Origin: Candidatus Doudnabacteria bacterium
GTDB lineage: Bacteria; Patescibacteriota; Doudnabacteria; UBA920
Length of the DNA: 53,049 bases
NCBI GenBank assembly: GCA_031291995.1
Contig: JARLHZ010000001.1
Span: 1-53,049, forward strand
Reading direction: 5' to 3'
The translations under genes were made by a program, and so were the position numbers. Position 1 is the first letter of the stretch; every line of letters begins with the position of its first letter. Below, piece by piece: positions 8,173-15,226 of the stretch. Below the pieces are notes generated by a model, which saw only the letters and a list, made by a program, of their open reading frames with translations, was not told the origin of the DNA and did not search any database.

Positions 8173-8239
8173 GATATTGAAAGATATTAATGGATATTGC
8201 TTATCAAATGGCTAATATCAACTAATATCAACTAATATC
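8173..8239. repeat. Inverted word repeat, GATATT, period 10
   Basis: GATATT at 8173, 8183 and 8193 is followed by AATATC at 8214, 8224 and 8234. Every spacer is 4 nt and the phase is exactly 10 bp. The spacers (GAAA, AATG against AACT, AACT) are not complementary. Further GATATT arrays with the same 10-bp period lie at 19894-19927 upstream of nrdR and, weaker, at 48190-48239 upstream of der. Confidence 0.8.
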
Positions 8240-8276
8240 TATGTTTTCAATTGCATTATATCATCATTCGCTAACG

Positions 8277-8285
8277 TGATATAAT
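8277..8285 (+). promoter_or_regulatory. Extended -10 promoter of the alarmone synthetase gene
   Basis: TGATATAAT: TG at 8277-8278, one base, then a perfect TATAAT at 8280-8285. There is no good -35 at 17 nt, as is usual for extended -10 promoters. The same TGATATAAT occurs upstream of the pilin-like gene (22606-22614). Transcription would start near 8291-8293. Confidence 0.65.
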
Positions 8286-8288
8286 AAC

Positions 8289-8397
8289 TTTACCCGCCAA
8301 TATTTTGCGGGGAAATGATAAAAATTTCTGTTTATTCGGTATTTTTTATAAATAGTAATCTTTGTCCGAAATTTCGGGCAAAATTTAGGCGGGTAAA
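8289..8397 (+). promoter_or_regulatory. Structured 5' leader that sequesters the rel ribosome-binding site
   Basis: The first bases of the predicted transcript, TTTACCCGCC (8289-8298), are perfectly complementary to GGCGGGTAAA (8388-8397), which contains the only purine-rich ribosome-binding site and the A of the ATG. A second 7-bp helix, ATTTTGC (8302-8308) with GCAAAAT (8378-8384), continues the rod after a 3x3 internal loop. The 69 bases inside include GAAAT/ATTTC and a self-complementary CCGAAATTTCGG. This reads as a riboswitch, thermometer or protein-controlled leader; the ligand is unknown and no known riboswitch core was recognised. Confidence 0.6.
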
Positions 8398-9914
8398 TGC
8401 CCAAAGAATTTAAAGATTTTCTAAATTCCACCCCCCATAAATTCACCCCCGAACAGGATGAACTTTTGCGGAAGGCTTTTGAACTGGCCAAAGCCGCGCA
8501 CGCCGGGCAAAAACGCCAAAGCGGCGAGGATTATTTTAGCCACGCGCGCGATGCCGCTATAATTTTGGGGAAAATTTTTCCAGACGCCATTACTCTGTCC
8601 GCCACTCTGCTCCACGACGTGCCGGAAGATACCAAAGTAACGCTGGAGGAAATTGAAAAAGAACTCGGGCCGGAAATTTCCCAGCTTATAGACGGCGTAA
8701 CCCAACTCGGCCACGTGCGCATGAAAAACAGCCAGGACAAATTTTACGTGGAAAACCTGCGCAAGCTGTTTATTGCCACCAGCAAGGACATTAGGGTCAT
8801 TTTAATAAAGCTGGCCGACCGCCTGCATAATATGCGGACTATAGAATTTATTAAGCCCGAAAAACAGGCCAAGGTCGCCACCGAAACTCTGGAAATTTAC
8901 GCGCCCATTGCCGGACGGCTGGGTATCGGCTCCTGGAAGGACGAACTGGAAGATTTGTCTTTTAAAATTGTCTTCCCCAAAGAGTACGCGGAAACCAAGC
9001 GGCTTTTGGACACCGAGCTGGCCGGGCGGCAGGAAGGCGTTAAGCTGATGGAAAAAAATCTGTCCCATACCCTGCGCACCGAGGGCATAAAATACTTGGA
9101 AATTACCGGACGCGTCAAACGTCTTTATTCTCTTTGGAAAAAACTCCAGCGCTATGGCGGCGACTTGAATAAAATTCACGATTTCATCGCCCTGCGCATT
9201 ATTACCAAATCCACTTCCGATTGCTACGCGGCCCTCGGCGTCATCCATAAGCATTTTCAACCGGTGCCGGGGCGGATTAAAGATTTCATCGCCACGCCCA
9301 AACCCAACGGCTACCAGAGCATCCACACCACGGTATTCGGCCGCGATGGCAAGACTTTTGAAATCCAGCTGCGCACGGATCTGATGCACGAAGAAGCCGA
9401 GCGCGGGGTAGCGGCCCACTGGTTTTACGCCGAAGAGGGCAAACCCGACACCATCGGCCGGCTAAGCGCCAACTGGATTAAGGAACTGCAATCTTGGCAG
9501 GAAGAGGCTTCCAATCCCGATGAATTTTTGGAAAGTTTAAAAATAGATTTCTTTCGCGATCGGATATTCGTGTTCACGCCCAAAGGCGACATTAAAGACC
9601 TGCCCCAGGGCAGTACGGTTATTGACTTTGCTTTTGCCGTGCATACCGATTTGGGCTACCACATGATGGGCGCCAAAATCAACGGCAAAATGGCCAGCAT
9701 TTTTGACGAGCTAGATAACGAAGACACGGTGGAAATAATCAAAACCAAAAAAGAAGCCGTAATTTCCCGCGACTGGCTCAAAGCCGCCAAAACCCACAAC
9801 GCGCGCAACCGCGTCCGCCACTACCTGGTCGAACATGACCGAGGCATTATCCAGCGGGTAAGGGAACTAAAATTAAAAGATTTGAGTTTGCCCAGGTTCT
9901 TTCGTAAAAAATAG
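8397..9914 (+). CDS. rel: RelA/SpoT-type (p)ppGpp synthetase/hydrolase, short form
   Basis: Alarmone metabolism enzyme. Residues ~25-190 form the HD hydrolase domain, with SHARDAA, a complete LLHDVPEDT motif and LADRLHNMRT. The synthetase domain follows with LKKIQRYGG-like, KIHDFIALRII, KPNGYQSIHTTV and EIQLRT motifs, then a TGS domain (FVFTPKGDIKDLPQGSTVIDFA). The intact HDxxED supports hydrolase activity. At 505 residues it lacks the C-terminal zinc-finger and ACT domains of full-length Rel (~720-740). It is a monocistronic plus-strand gene ending in a terminator at 9999-10033. Confidence 0.93.
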   Translation: MPKEFKDFLNSTPHKFTPEQDELLRKAFELAKAAHAGQKRQSGEDYFSHARDAAIILGKIFPDAITLSATLLHDVPEDTKVTLEEIEKELGPEISQLIDGVTQLGHVRMKNSQDKFYVENLRKLFIATSKDIRVILIKLADRLHNMRTIEFIKPEKQAKVATETLEIYAPIAGRLGIGSWKDELEDLSFKIVFPKEYAETKRLLDTELAGRQEGVKLMEKNLSHTLRTEGIKYLEITGRVKRLYSLWKKLQRYGGDLNKIHDFIALRIITKSTSDCYAALGVIHKHFQPVPGRIKDFIATPKPNGYQSIHTTVFGRDGKTFEIQLRTDLMHEEAERGVAAHWFYAEEGKPDTIGRLSANWIKELQSWQEEASNPDEFLESLKIDFFRDRIFVFTPKGDIKDLPQGSTVIDFAFAVHTDLGYHMMGAKINGKMASIFDELDNEDTVEIIKTKKEAVISRDWLKAAKTHNARNRVRHYLVEHDRGIIQRVRELKLKDLSLPRFFRKK

Positions 9915-9998
9915 TCCCTTACCGCTGTTCCGTCGCGGATATATACACTGAACGGGACGCTGAATCTAACCTTCCCGAGCTTATCCTTTTTACTATCG

Positions 9999-10033
9999 TA
10001 AACACTCTCATTCTTGCGAAACGAGAGTGTTTA
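9999..10033 (+). terminator. Terminator of the alarmone synthetase gene
   Basis: An 11-bp stem, TAAACACTCTC (9999-10009) with GAGAGTGTTTA (10023-10033), encloses a 13-nt loop. It sits 85 bases past the stop in a convergent gap with ndk. Confidence 0.65.
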
Positions 10034-10055
10034 AATTCATCGTGTGAACAACCGG

Positions 10056-10087
10056 CCCGCTGATTGACAATCGTACCTATCAGCGGG
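10056..10087 (-). terminator. Hairpin just downstream of ndk
   Basis: A perfect 9-bp stem, CCCGCTGAT (10056-10064) / ATCAGCGGG (10079-10087), lies immediately after the ndk stop. There is no T-run on the minus strand, so it may act as an mRNA 3'-end stabiliser or be a repeat element rather than a true terminator. Confidence 0.4.
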
Positions 10088-10088
10088 A

Positions 10089-10583
10089 CTAGTAGGCAAT
10101 AGTGTGTTTGGTATATCCCGGTTTGTAATCGTGCAATTCTTCGGATGTAAACCAGACCGATATTTCCACCGGGGCTTCTTCTACACTGCCCGAAGCGTGG
10201 ACCAGATTGTATACGCCCATTTTTTTGCTGTCCGCGTGTTTAAAGGACACGTGGGAATAATCGCCGCGGATAGTGCCGGGAGCGGCAGATTTGGGTTCGG
10301 TAGTGCCAACCATCTTGCGCACAATTTCCACGGCTTCCACGCCTTCCAAAACGAGAGCCACAATTGGACCGGAGCTTATCATGTCTATCATCAAATCACG
10401 AACATGCTGGCCGCGGCGCTTAGCCAAATCTTCGGTGTAGTGCCGGGCGGCATGTTCCTTTCCGGCCTGGAGCATTTTGAGTCCGGCAATTTTTAGGCCC
10501 ACGCGTTCAAACCGCTGAATAATCTCTCCTACCAATCCGCGGTCCACCGCGTCGGGTTTAAGTAAAACTAAAGTTCGTTCCAT
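10089..10583 (-). CDS. ndk: Nucleoside-diphosphate kinase
   Basis: Transfers gamma-phosphate among NTPs and dNTPs through a phosphohistidine. The protein begins MERTLVLLKPDAVDRGLVGEI and has the active-site stretch NLVHASGSVEEA, with the catalytic His, followed by EISVWF. At 164 residues it is longer than the usual ~140-150; extra residues lie around KSAAPGTIRGDYSHVSFKHADS and in the C-terminal tail. It completes dNTP supply together with NrdJ. A TACGAA word-palindrome fills the upstream gap. Confidence 0.96.
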   Translation of the reverse strand: MERTLVLLKPDAVDRGLVGEIIQRFERVGLKIAGLKMLQAGKEHAARHYTEDLAKRRGQHVRDLMIDMISSGPIVALVLEGVEAVEIVRKMVGTTEPKSAAPGTIRGDYSHVSFKHADSKKMGVYNLVHASGSVEEAPVEISVWFTSEELHDYKPGYTKHTIAY

Positions 10584-10589
10584 AATATT

Positions 10590-10666
10590 TACGAAGTACG
10601 AAATTTTACGAACTTACGAACCCAAGTGCAAACTTTTCGTAAGTTCGTACTTGTTCGTACTTCGTA
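10590..10666. repeat. Inverted eight-word repeat, word TACGAA, upstream of ndk
   Basis: TACGAA at 10590, 10597, 10607 and 10615 (spacers 1, 4, 2); TTCGTA at 10636, 10644, 10654 and 10661 (spacers 2, 4, 1). The 4-nt spacers are ATTT and CTTG, which are not complementary, while the 1- and 2-nt spacers are. It fills the gap between ndk and the cyclophilin gene. Confidence 0.9.
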
Positions 10667-10687
10667 AAATCGGTTAATGTTCAAAAA

Positions 10688-11473
10688 TTATTTAATTATC
10701 TTCACACTCTGCATAACAACCGGCGTAACCGGACTGCCGTCCGTCGGGCCCATTTGGGGCGTAATAGCAACCTGGCCGATTTTATCAACTACGTCCAAGC
10801 CCATTGTCACGTGCCCAAAAATTGTATAGTTGTGCGGCAGTGTGGTGTTATCGGCCAGCATAATAAAGAACTGGCTGCCATTCGTATTGGGACCGGAGTT
10901 GGCCATGGCCAGCACACCCTTAACATATCCCGCTTTGTAGGAAGCGGTTTTGGAATTTAGTTCGTCGGCAAATGGGGCGCCATACGCGCTCGTTCCGCCG
11001 CTGCCGTTGCCGCTGGGGTCGCCGCCCTGGATAACAAAGCCCTTGGAGACTCGGTGGAAAGTTAAACAATCATAATAACCGGCGTCCGTAAGGCGCAAAA
11101 AATTCTCCACGGTCTTGGGCGCGTCCTGGTCGTAAAATTGCACCTGGATTTTGCCGAAATTAGCCACGTCTATTTCCACGGTCCGGTTGTGGATGTTTAA
11201 TCCCGCGTTGCTGCCGAGTTTGTTTTGATTGAAATCGCGGGTACATGCTGCGGCGGCCGGAGTCGAACTGGCGGCGGCAGGCTGTTTTTGCTCGGCGGGC
11301 GGGGGGTTAAATGACATTTGAGAGTTATTATTTTGTTGAATAGAGTCTGGGTTGGAAATCTGGCTGGAACTGACCACAAGCGGCCGGGTATTTTGCCAAT
11401 AATAGTAAGCCGCCGCCGCTACCCCTAAAACTACGACCGCACAGGCAATCACAAATAAAGTTTTGTTTGTCAT
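10688..11473 (-). CDS. Membrane-anchored cyclophilin-type peptidyl-prolyl isomerase
   Basis: An N-terminal transmembrane anchor (LFVIACAVVVLGVAAAAYYY) is followed by a ~75-residue Gln/Pro/Ser linker and a cyclophilin domain from about residue 100. Visible cyclophilin motifs are FHRVSKGFVIQGGDP, GTSAYGAPFADEL and ANSGPNTNGSQFFI, including the catalytic Arg of FHRV. It probably folds secreted or cell-surface proteins outside the membrane. It is preceded by MITE copy 2 and then comEC, both upstream in transcription direction. Confidence 0.93.
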   Translation of the reverse strand: MTNKTLFVIACAVVVLGVAAAAYYYWQNTRPLVVSSSQISNPDSIQQNNNSQMSFNPPPAEQKQPAAASSTPAAAACTRDFNQNKLGSNAGLNIHNRTVEIDVANFGKIQVQFYDQDAPKTVENFLRLTDAGYYDCLTFHRVSKGFVIQGGDPSGNGSGGTSAYGAPFADELNSKTASYKAGYVKGVLAMANSGPNTNGSQFFIMLADNTTLPHNYTIFGHVTMGLDVVDKIGQVAITPQMGPTDGSPVTPVVMQSVKIIK

Positions 11474-11506
11474 GATGGTTATTAATTATTCTTAAAGCTA
11501 TGTTAT

Positions 11507-11671
11507 TAGGACTTACGCGCTTGGCCGAATACGAGGCATTTTCCGAGGATTTTTGGAGACGTAGTATACCTACGTCGACAAAAACCGCAGGAAAATAACG
11601 AAGTAGTCGGACAAGCCCCTTGCGGGTTTCGTCAAATTGTTTATTATTTTAGACGAAACGCGTAAGTCCTA
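11507..11671. mobile_element. MITE-like element, copy 2 (TAGGACTTACGCG ends)
   Basis: 165 bp with the same 13-bp terminal inverted repeats as the copy at 5636-5801 and strong internal identity, for example CCGAATACGAGGCATTTTCC and AAATAACGAAGTAGTCGG. Flanks share TTAT (11503-11506 and 11673-11676), an imperfect target duplication. It sits in the gap between the cyclophilin gene and comEC. Confidence 0.85.
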
Positions 11672-11680
11672 ATTATATTA

Positions 11681-13201
11681 TCACAGGCCCGCGGTTTGTT
11701 CAACTGATAACGAAACTCGCCGCTTGTTTAGCAGGACTAAAAGATAGTAAAAGCCAAAAACCGCCCCGCAAAGCAGCAAAAATACCGGCAGCCCGATTTG
11801 CGCGTTTAAACTGCTGTAAGGCAAGCCGGCAAAAAATTCCGTCACTTTTAAAATATAAATTAATATCCAATTGGCTACCATGGCGCAGCCGGCGCCGACA
11901 AACGGCAGAGCCGTTAAAAATCCGAACAGCATGGACCAGGGCACGGCCGGCACCACAAGCACATTGACCATTGGCGCCGACAGGCTGACAATGCCGAAAT
12001 TTAATACTATTAATGGCATGGTGGCTATAATCGCGGAGAACGTAGTAAGCACCAGAGTTTTTAAACCCAAATCATCCGCCACAAGTGCCAGTCCGCTTAA
12101 GGCCGCCCGCCAAAAACCGGCGGACGAACCGGCGCCCCGGTTTTCGGTCAACTTATTAAACTCCGGCATAAAATAAATAATTCCCAGCGTGGCCGCGAAC
12201 GACAGTTGGAAACCCGCGTCCCAGAATAAAATTTTTGGGTTCAGTATCAACATAATCAAAGCGGCAAAAAACATGGCCGGAGCCACGGAATACTGCCGAC
12301 CAAGGCTCAAAGAAGTCAGCATCAGGCTGCCCATTATGGCGGCGCGGACCACGGATGCCGACGCCCCGCAAATAATCACAAACGCGACAATCGCCGCCGC
12401 GGCCAGCCAAACGCTGTTTCTCCGGCCGATAATTTCAGCCAACGAGGCTATGGCCAAAATAATAATGGTAATGTTAAATCCGGACACCGCGATTATGTGG
12501 GAAATTCCCGTAACGCTGAAGTTATTCACAATCTCCTTGGGTAACGTGCCGTGGCCGCCGATTAAAATACCCACAGCCAGACTGTTTTGCGGTTCGTCCA
12601 AAAAACTTCCCAAACGGGCCAAAAAAGCCGCTTTTATTTTAAGCAGCCCTCCCGTAACCGGGTTTAACCGGTCGCTTTTGAGCATTAAAATTTTTGGATA
12701 GCTCATGGTCGCGTACACGTTAAACCGTTCCAGATATTTTTGATAATCGAAGTCTTCATAATTTTTTGCCGCCGTGACTTTTCCTTCGGCCACTATCCAG
12801 TCGCCGTAAAAAAACCGCTGGCCGAGCCGGGCGCTAATTAAAATATTCTGGCTAAAACCATTCGGCTTGAAAGTTATAAGCTGCTGGGTGCTGCGGACAT
12901 CAACGTCTTCCACTATATAGCCTTCCAACTTCTGTTTGGCGTCAAAAAACTCCTCAAACTGGTTGGGGACCAGGGAAACCTGCAGGCGCAAGGAGCCGAG
13001 GCCGGCGCAAAATAAAAAAAGCAGACCTAGCGCCGTTTTATTATTGCGCCCGTAAAAAGCCAGGGCAAAGGCGGACAGCGAGGCGGCCAAAAAAATCAGA
13101 ACGGCCTGACGCGGCACATTAAACACCGAAGCCGCCAAAACTCCTACGGCAAAGCTTATGGCAATGCCGATAAAAATTTTACTTTTGGATATTGAGGTCA
13201 A
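11681..13201 (-). CDS. comEC: ComEC/Rec2 competence channel protein
   Basis: Inner-membrane channel for single-stranded DNA during natural transformation. The N-terminus has three hydrophobic segments and then an OB-like extracellular DUF4131 region (~60-170). The Competence domain follows with ISHIIAVSGFNITII, the hallmark H-x-x-A-V-S-G, and about eight further membrane segments. At 506 residues it lacks the C-terminal metallo-beta-lactamase domain of longer ComECs. It starts with TTG inside the end of the YggU-family gene, a 23-base overlap. dprA at 50.6 kb is a functional partner. Confidence 0.93.
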   Translation of the reverse strand: MTSISKSKIFIGIAISFAVGVLAASVFNVPRQAVLIFLAASLSAFALAFYGRNNKTALGLLFLFCAGLGSLRLQVSLVPNQFEEFFDAKQKLEGYIVEDVDVRSTQQLITFKPNGFSQNILISARLGQRFFYGDWIVAEGKVTAAKNYEDFDYQKYLERFNVYATMSYPKILMLKSDRLNPVTGGLLKIKAAFLARLGSFLDEPQNSLAVGILIGGHGTLPKEIVNNFSVTGISHIIAVSGFNITIIILAIASLAEIIGRRNSVWLAAAAIVAFVIICGASASVVRAAIMGSLMLTSLSLGRQYSVAPAMFFAALIMLILNPKILFWDAGFQLSFAATLGIIYFMPEFNKLTENRGAGSSAGFWRAALSGLALVADDLGLKTLVLTTFSAIIATMPLIVLNFGIVSLSAPMVNVLVVPAVPWSMLFGFLTALPFVGAGCAMVANWILIYILKVTEFFAGLPYSSLNAQIGLPVFLLLCGAVFGFYYLLVLLNKRRVSLSVEQTAGL

Positions 13202-13406
13202 AAGTTTTTATTTTGGACTTGTGGCCTCTGATTAATGAAATTTGGGATTTTTTAATATGGAAGTGCCCGGCCAAAGATTCAACTACGGCAAGGTTGGCCC
13301 GCCCGTCGAGCGGCGGGGCGCTCACGTAAACCTGAAGTTTACCAAACAGATCCTTTTCCACCCTGGGCTTTTTTGAATTGGGATGAGCGATAATTTCTAT
13401 TCTCAT
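13179..13406 (-). CDS. YggU/DUF167 family protein
   Basis: Small cytosolic protein of the YggU (DUF167) fold: MRIEIIAHPNSKKPRVEKD, then VYVSAPPLDGRANLAVVESLAGHF and ISLIRGHKSKIKTFDL, which match the family core (V-x-P-x-x-G-x-A-N, then G-x-x-S-R-x-K). Its role is not established. The ATG at 13406 is chosen; an upstream in-frame TTG at 13424 is possible. It overlaps comEC and is probably co-transcribed with it. Confidence 0.88.
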   Translation of the reverse strand: MRIEIIAHPNSKKPRVEKDLFGKLQVYVSAPPLDGRANLAVVESLAGHFHIKKSQISLIRGHKSKIKTFDLNIQK

Positions 13407-13429
13407 AGATATATCATACTCCAAATTAA

Positions 13430-13451
13430 AAATCCGCCAAAGGGCGGATTT
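13430..13451 (-). terminator. Terminator after the DUF6580 gene
   Basis: A 9-bp stem, AAATCCGCC / GGCGGATTT, with a 4-nt loop is followed on the minus strand by TTAATTTGG. It lies 14 bases past the stop at 13466 and separates the DUF6580 gene from the YggU-comEC pair. Confidence 0.75.
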
Positions 13452-13465
13452 TACAAGTATCGAAT

Positions 13466-14068
13466 TTAAGCCACTACCGGCGGAAGTTTGGACCGACTCG
13501 ATTTTAAAGCTACGGCCAAATCATAAGCCCCGAAAAGAGCCACGGAATAGCCCAAGTCACCCATTAACGTGCCGCGCAAAAACGGCAGACCGTTGGCGTA
13601 AGCTAAAATTATTCCGCTGATATTATGGGCATAGCCGGAATAAAGAAAAGCGAAGTTGGTAACCAAAAAGAACAGGGTGGAAGCGGCCAAAGACGAGCCG
13701 GTGATTTTTACCCACTTTATATGTGTCAGTCCGAAGGAGCGCATGCGACTGAAAAATCCCTTAACCAGAGGAGTTTGTTTAAGGGATCCCTCGGATGCGC
13801 TCGGGATGACACCGACTGGTTGCTTTATCCAAACCCCAAATAAAACCCCGGCCAAGTGCGCTGCGTAAACGGCAACCATGAGCGGCCAGGAAAAAAAGCC
13901 CAGGAAAATATCGCTGATAAATCTTACAGCAAGGGTTAGTCCGGCCGCTTTTTTCCACCCCAAATTCGCCCCGCCAAAAATTGCCAAAGCCGTTATAGGC
14001 GCGAAATTCGGCATGTGGGGAACAAATCTTAAGGCAATGGCGGCTAACATCAAAAAATAAATTATCAT
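13466..14068 (-). CDS. DUF6580-type membrane transport protein with in-frame palindrome insertion
   Basis: Polytopic membrane protein that begins MIIYFLMLAAIALRFVPHMP and contains NFAPITALAIFGGANLG and DLGYSVALFGAYDLA, the pattern of DUF6580, a putative S-component-like transport family. Its neighbours (DUF4430 lipoprotein, corrinoid adenosyltransferase, NrdJ) suggest cobamide uptake, but that is inference. Residues ~86-116 (GVIPSASEGSLKQTP...SFGLTH) are encoded by a 90-bp palindromic repeat at 13723-13812, exactly 30 codons, placed in a loop between membrane segments. The reading frame stays open. Confidence 0.75.
   Translation of the reverse strand: MIIYFLMLAAIALRFVPHMPNFAPITALAIFGGANLGWKKAAGLTLAVRFISDIFLGFFSWPLMVAVYAAHLAGVLFGVWIKQPVGVIPSASEGSLKQTPLVKGFFSRMRSFGLTHIKWVKITGSSLAASTLFFLVTNFAFLYSGYAHNISGIILAYANGLPFLRGTLMGDLGYSVALFGAYDLAVALKSSRSKLPPVVA
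13723..13812. repeat. 90-bp palindromic repeat inserted in frame in the DUF6580 gene
   Basis: The ends GTGTCA (13723-13728) and TGACAC (13807-13812) are inverted. Inner segments also pair imperfectly: GCGCAT with ATGCGC, and ATCCCTTAA with TTAAGGGAT. The length is a multiple of three and no stop codon is introduced. The GTCATCCCGAGCGCATCCGA string resembles dispersed intergenic palindromes also seen near 3.4 and 16.4 kb. Confidence 0.8.
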
Positions 14069-14080
14069 TGTTTTATCCTG

Positions 14081-14662
14081 TTAATTAATTACACTTAATT
14101 TCCACTCAACCGCATCGCTGTCTTTTAATACGTAGCTTGAGGCGCCGACATTGCTGGACTTTCCGTTTACAAAAAATTCCCAAAAATGTTTACTGTCGGC
14201 TGAAACGCCATCAATCGATTGCACCATTTCGCCCAATCCCGGATACTCGGTTGTTTGCACGCTGTGGTCGGACTTTAGCAGTAAAATTGCGGTTTCCCCG
14301 GCCGTAATTGAATAAAAAGACTTATTTAAACTGGAGCCGTCCACTTTCTGAGTCGCCGTTGGACCTGTGGGCGTCGGACTTGCGATATTTGTACTCGTAG
14401 CCTGAAAATTTAATTGCGCAACCGGCGTATTTGTCGGCTGGGGCGACGGACTCTTTTCCAAATTGGTATCGTCCAATCCCGGATTTTTCGCCTTATTCGC
14501 AGGCGTTGGCTGGACTAGTTGTGACGGCCGATTTGCCGCCGGGCTGGTTTGCTGATTAGCTGATCCGCCGATTAGCTGATTAGCTGATTGGCCGGCACTA
14601 CATCCCGCCGCTAACAAAAAAATTGCCCCCAAAGCCAATGCAACTCTACCCGAAATTTTCAT
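14081..14662 (-). CDS. DUF4430-domain lipoprotein
   Basis: The signal peptide ends in a lipobox LLAAGC (residues ~16-21), so the protein is anchored on the outer face of the membrane. A ~75-residue Ser/Thr/Pro/Asn linker leads to a C-terminal domain (~residues 110-193) with SFYSITAGETAILLLKS, GLGEMVQSIDGV, HFWEFFVNGKSS and KDSDAVEWKLSV, which match DUF4430. That domain is related to the transcobalamin/intrinsic-factor C-terminal domain. Binding of a corrinoid is plausible but unproven. Part of the linker is coded by repeats of GATTAGCT. It ends 12 bases before the DUF6580 start, so the two are one operon. Confidence 0.8.
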   Translation of the reverse strand: MKISGRVALALGAIFLLAAGCSAGQSANQLIGGSANQQTSPAANRPSQLVQPTPANKAKNPGLDDTNLEKSPSPQPTNTPVAQLNFQATSTNIASPTPTGPTATQKVDGSSLNKSFYSITAGETAILLLKSDHSVQTTEYPGLGEMVQSIDGVSADSKHFWEFFVNGKSSNVGASSYVLKDSDAVEWKLSVIN

Positions 14663-14742
14663 ACTTCCTGATTTTAATTTGTTAATTAAGTGTTGTCAAT
14701 CATTTCAGCAATATCTCGGAGCCACGAGCACAAATGCGGAGC

Positions 14743-14764
14743 CCCTCCCCTCCTGAGGGGAGGG
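14743..14764. repeat. Palindrome CCCTCCCCTC/GAGGGGAGGG downstream of the DUF559 gene
   Basis: A 10-bp perfect inverted repeat with 2 bases between the arms. A related palindrome, TCTCCCCTC-A-GAGGGGAGA, is found just upstream of the same gene (15194-15212), so the gene is bracketed by similar C/G-rich palindromes. Confidence 0.7.
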
Positions 14765-14781
14765 CCAGGGAGAGATTGTCT

Positions 14782-15141
14782 TTAAACTCTGCAAACTTTT
14801 TTAATCTCTTGCATTACGCCTTCCAAATTATTGTCTAAATCACTATTCCAAAATCTTATAACATTATAACCCTGGCTTTGGGCATATTGTTGTTTTGCTT
14901 TATCTTTTTCTGATACCACTTTTTCGAAATGATGTCCTCCATCCAGTTCGATTAAGACCAGTTTACTCCTGCATGAAAAATCAAAAATATAACCGCCTAT
15001 TTGAACTTGCCTTTTAAACTTTAAACCGTAAAACCTGCCGGCACGAAGTTGCTGCCATAATTTTGCTTCCCAGATTGCCTGGTCGCGGCGCAAATTCCGG
15101 CTATATGAAAGATGCGGTTCGGGTATTAGTCGCTCGTCCAT
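14782..15141 (-). CDS. DUF559-family endonuclease-like protein
   Basis: 119-residue protein with the DUF559 core, a very-short-patch-repair-like PD-(D/E)xK nuclease fold: RRDQAIWEAKLWQQLRAG, GLKFKRQVQIGGYIFDF, LVLIELDGGHH (catalytic Glu/Asp region) and YNVIRFWNSDL. The biological role of the family is unclear. The ATG at 15141 is chosen over a TTG nine codons upstream. The gene interrupts the DUF4430-cobO cluster and is flanked on both sides by C/G-rich palindromes, suggesting acquisition as a cassette. Confidence 0.85.
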   Translation of the reverse strand: MDERLIPEPHLSYSRNLRRDQAIWEAKLWQQLRAGRFYGLKFKRQVQIGGYIFDFSCRSKLVLIELDGGHHFEKVVSEKDKAKQQYAQSQGYNVIRFWNSDLDNNLEGVMQEIKKVCRV

Positions 15142-15175
15142 ATTAAGTAACTTCTGGATTATGTGCAACCTCTCT

Positions 15176-15212
15176 GTCGCCCTTGGGGCGACATCTCCCC
15201 TCAGAGGGGAGA
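15176..15212. repeat. Two palindromes upstream of the DUF559 gene
   Basis: GTCGCCC-TTG-GGGCGAC (15176-15192) is followed by TCTCCCCTC-A-GAGGGGAGA (15194-15212). Both are perfect. The second matches in character the palindrome at 14743-14764 on the other side of the gene. Confidence 0.7.
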
Positions 15213-15226
15213 GACTACTGTCGAAC

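Noticed and set aside
14520-14600. GATTAGCT word repeats as a separate regulatory element
   Set aside because: They lie within the DUF4430 lipoprotein linker in frame, so a simple coding repeat is the more economical reading.
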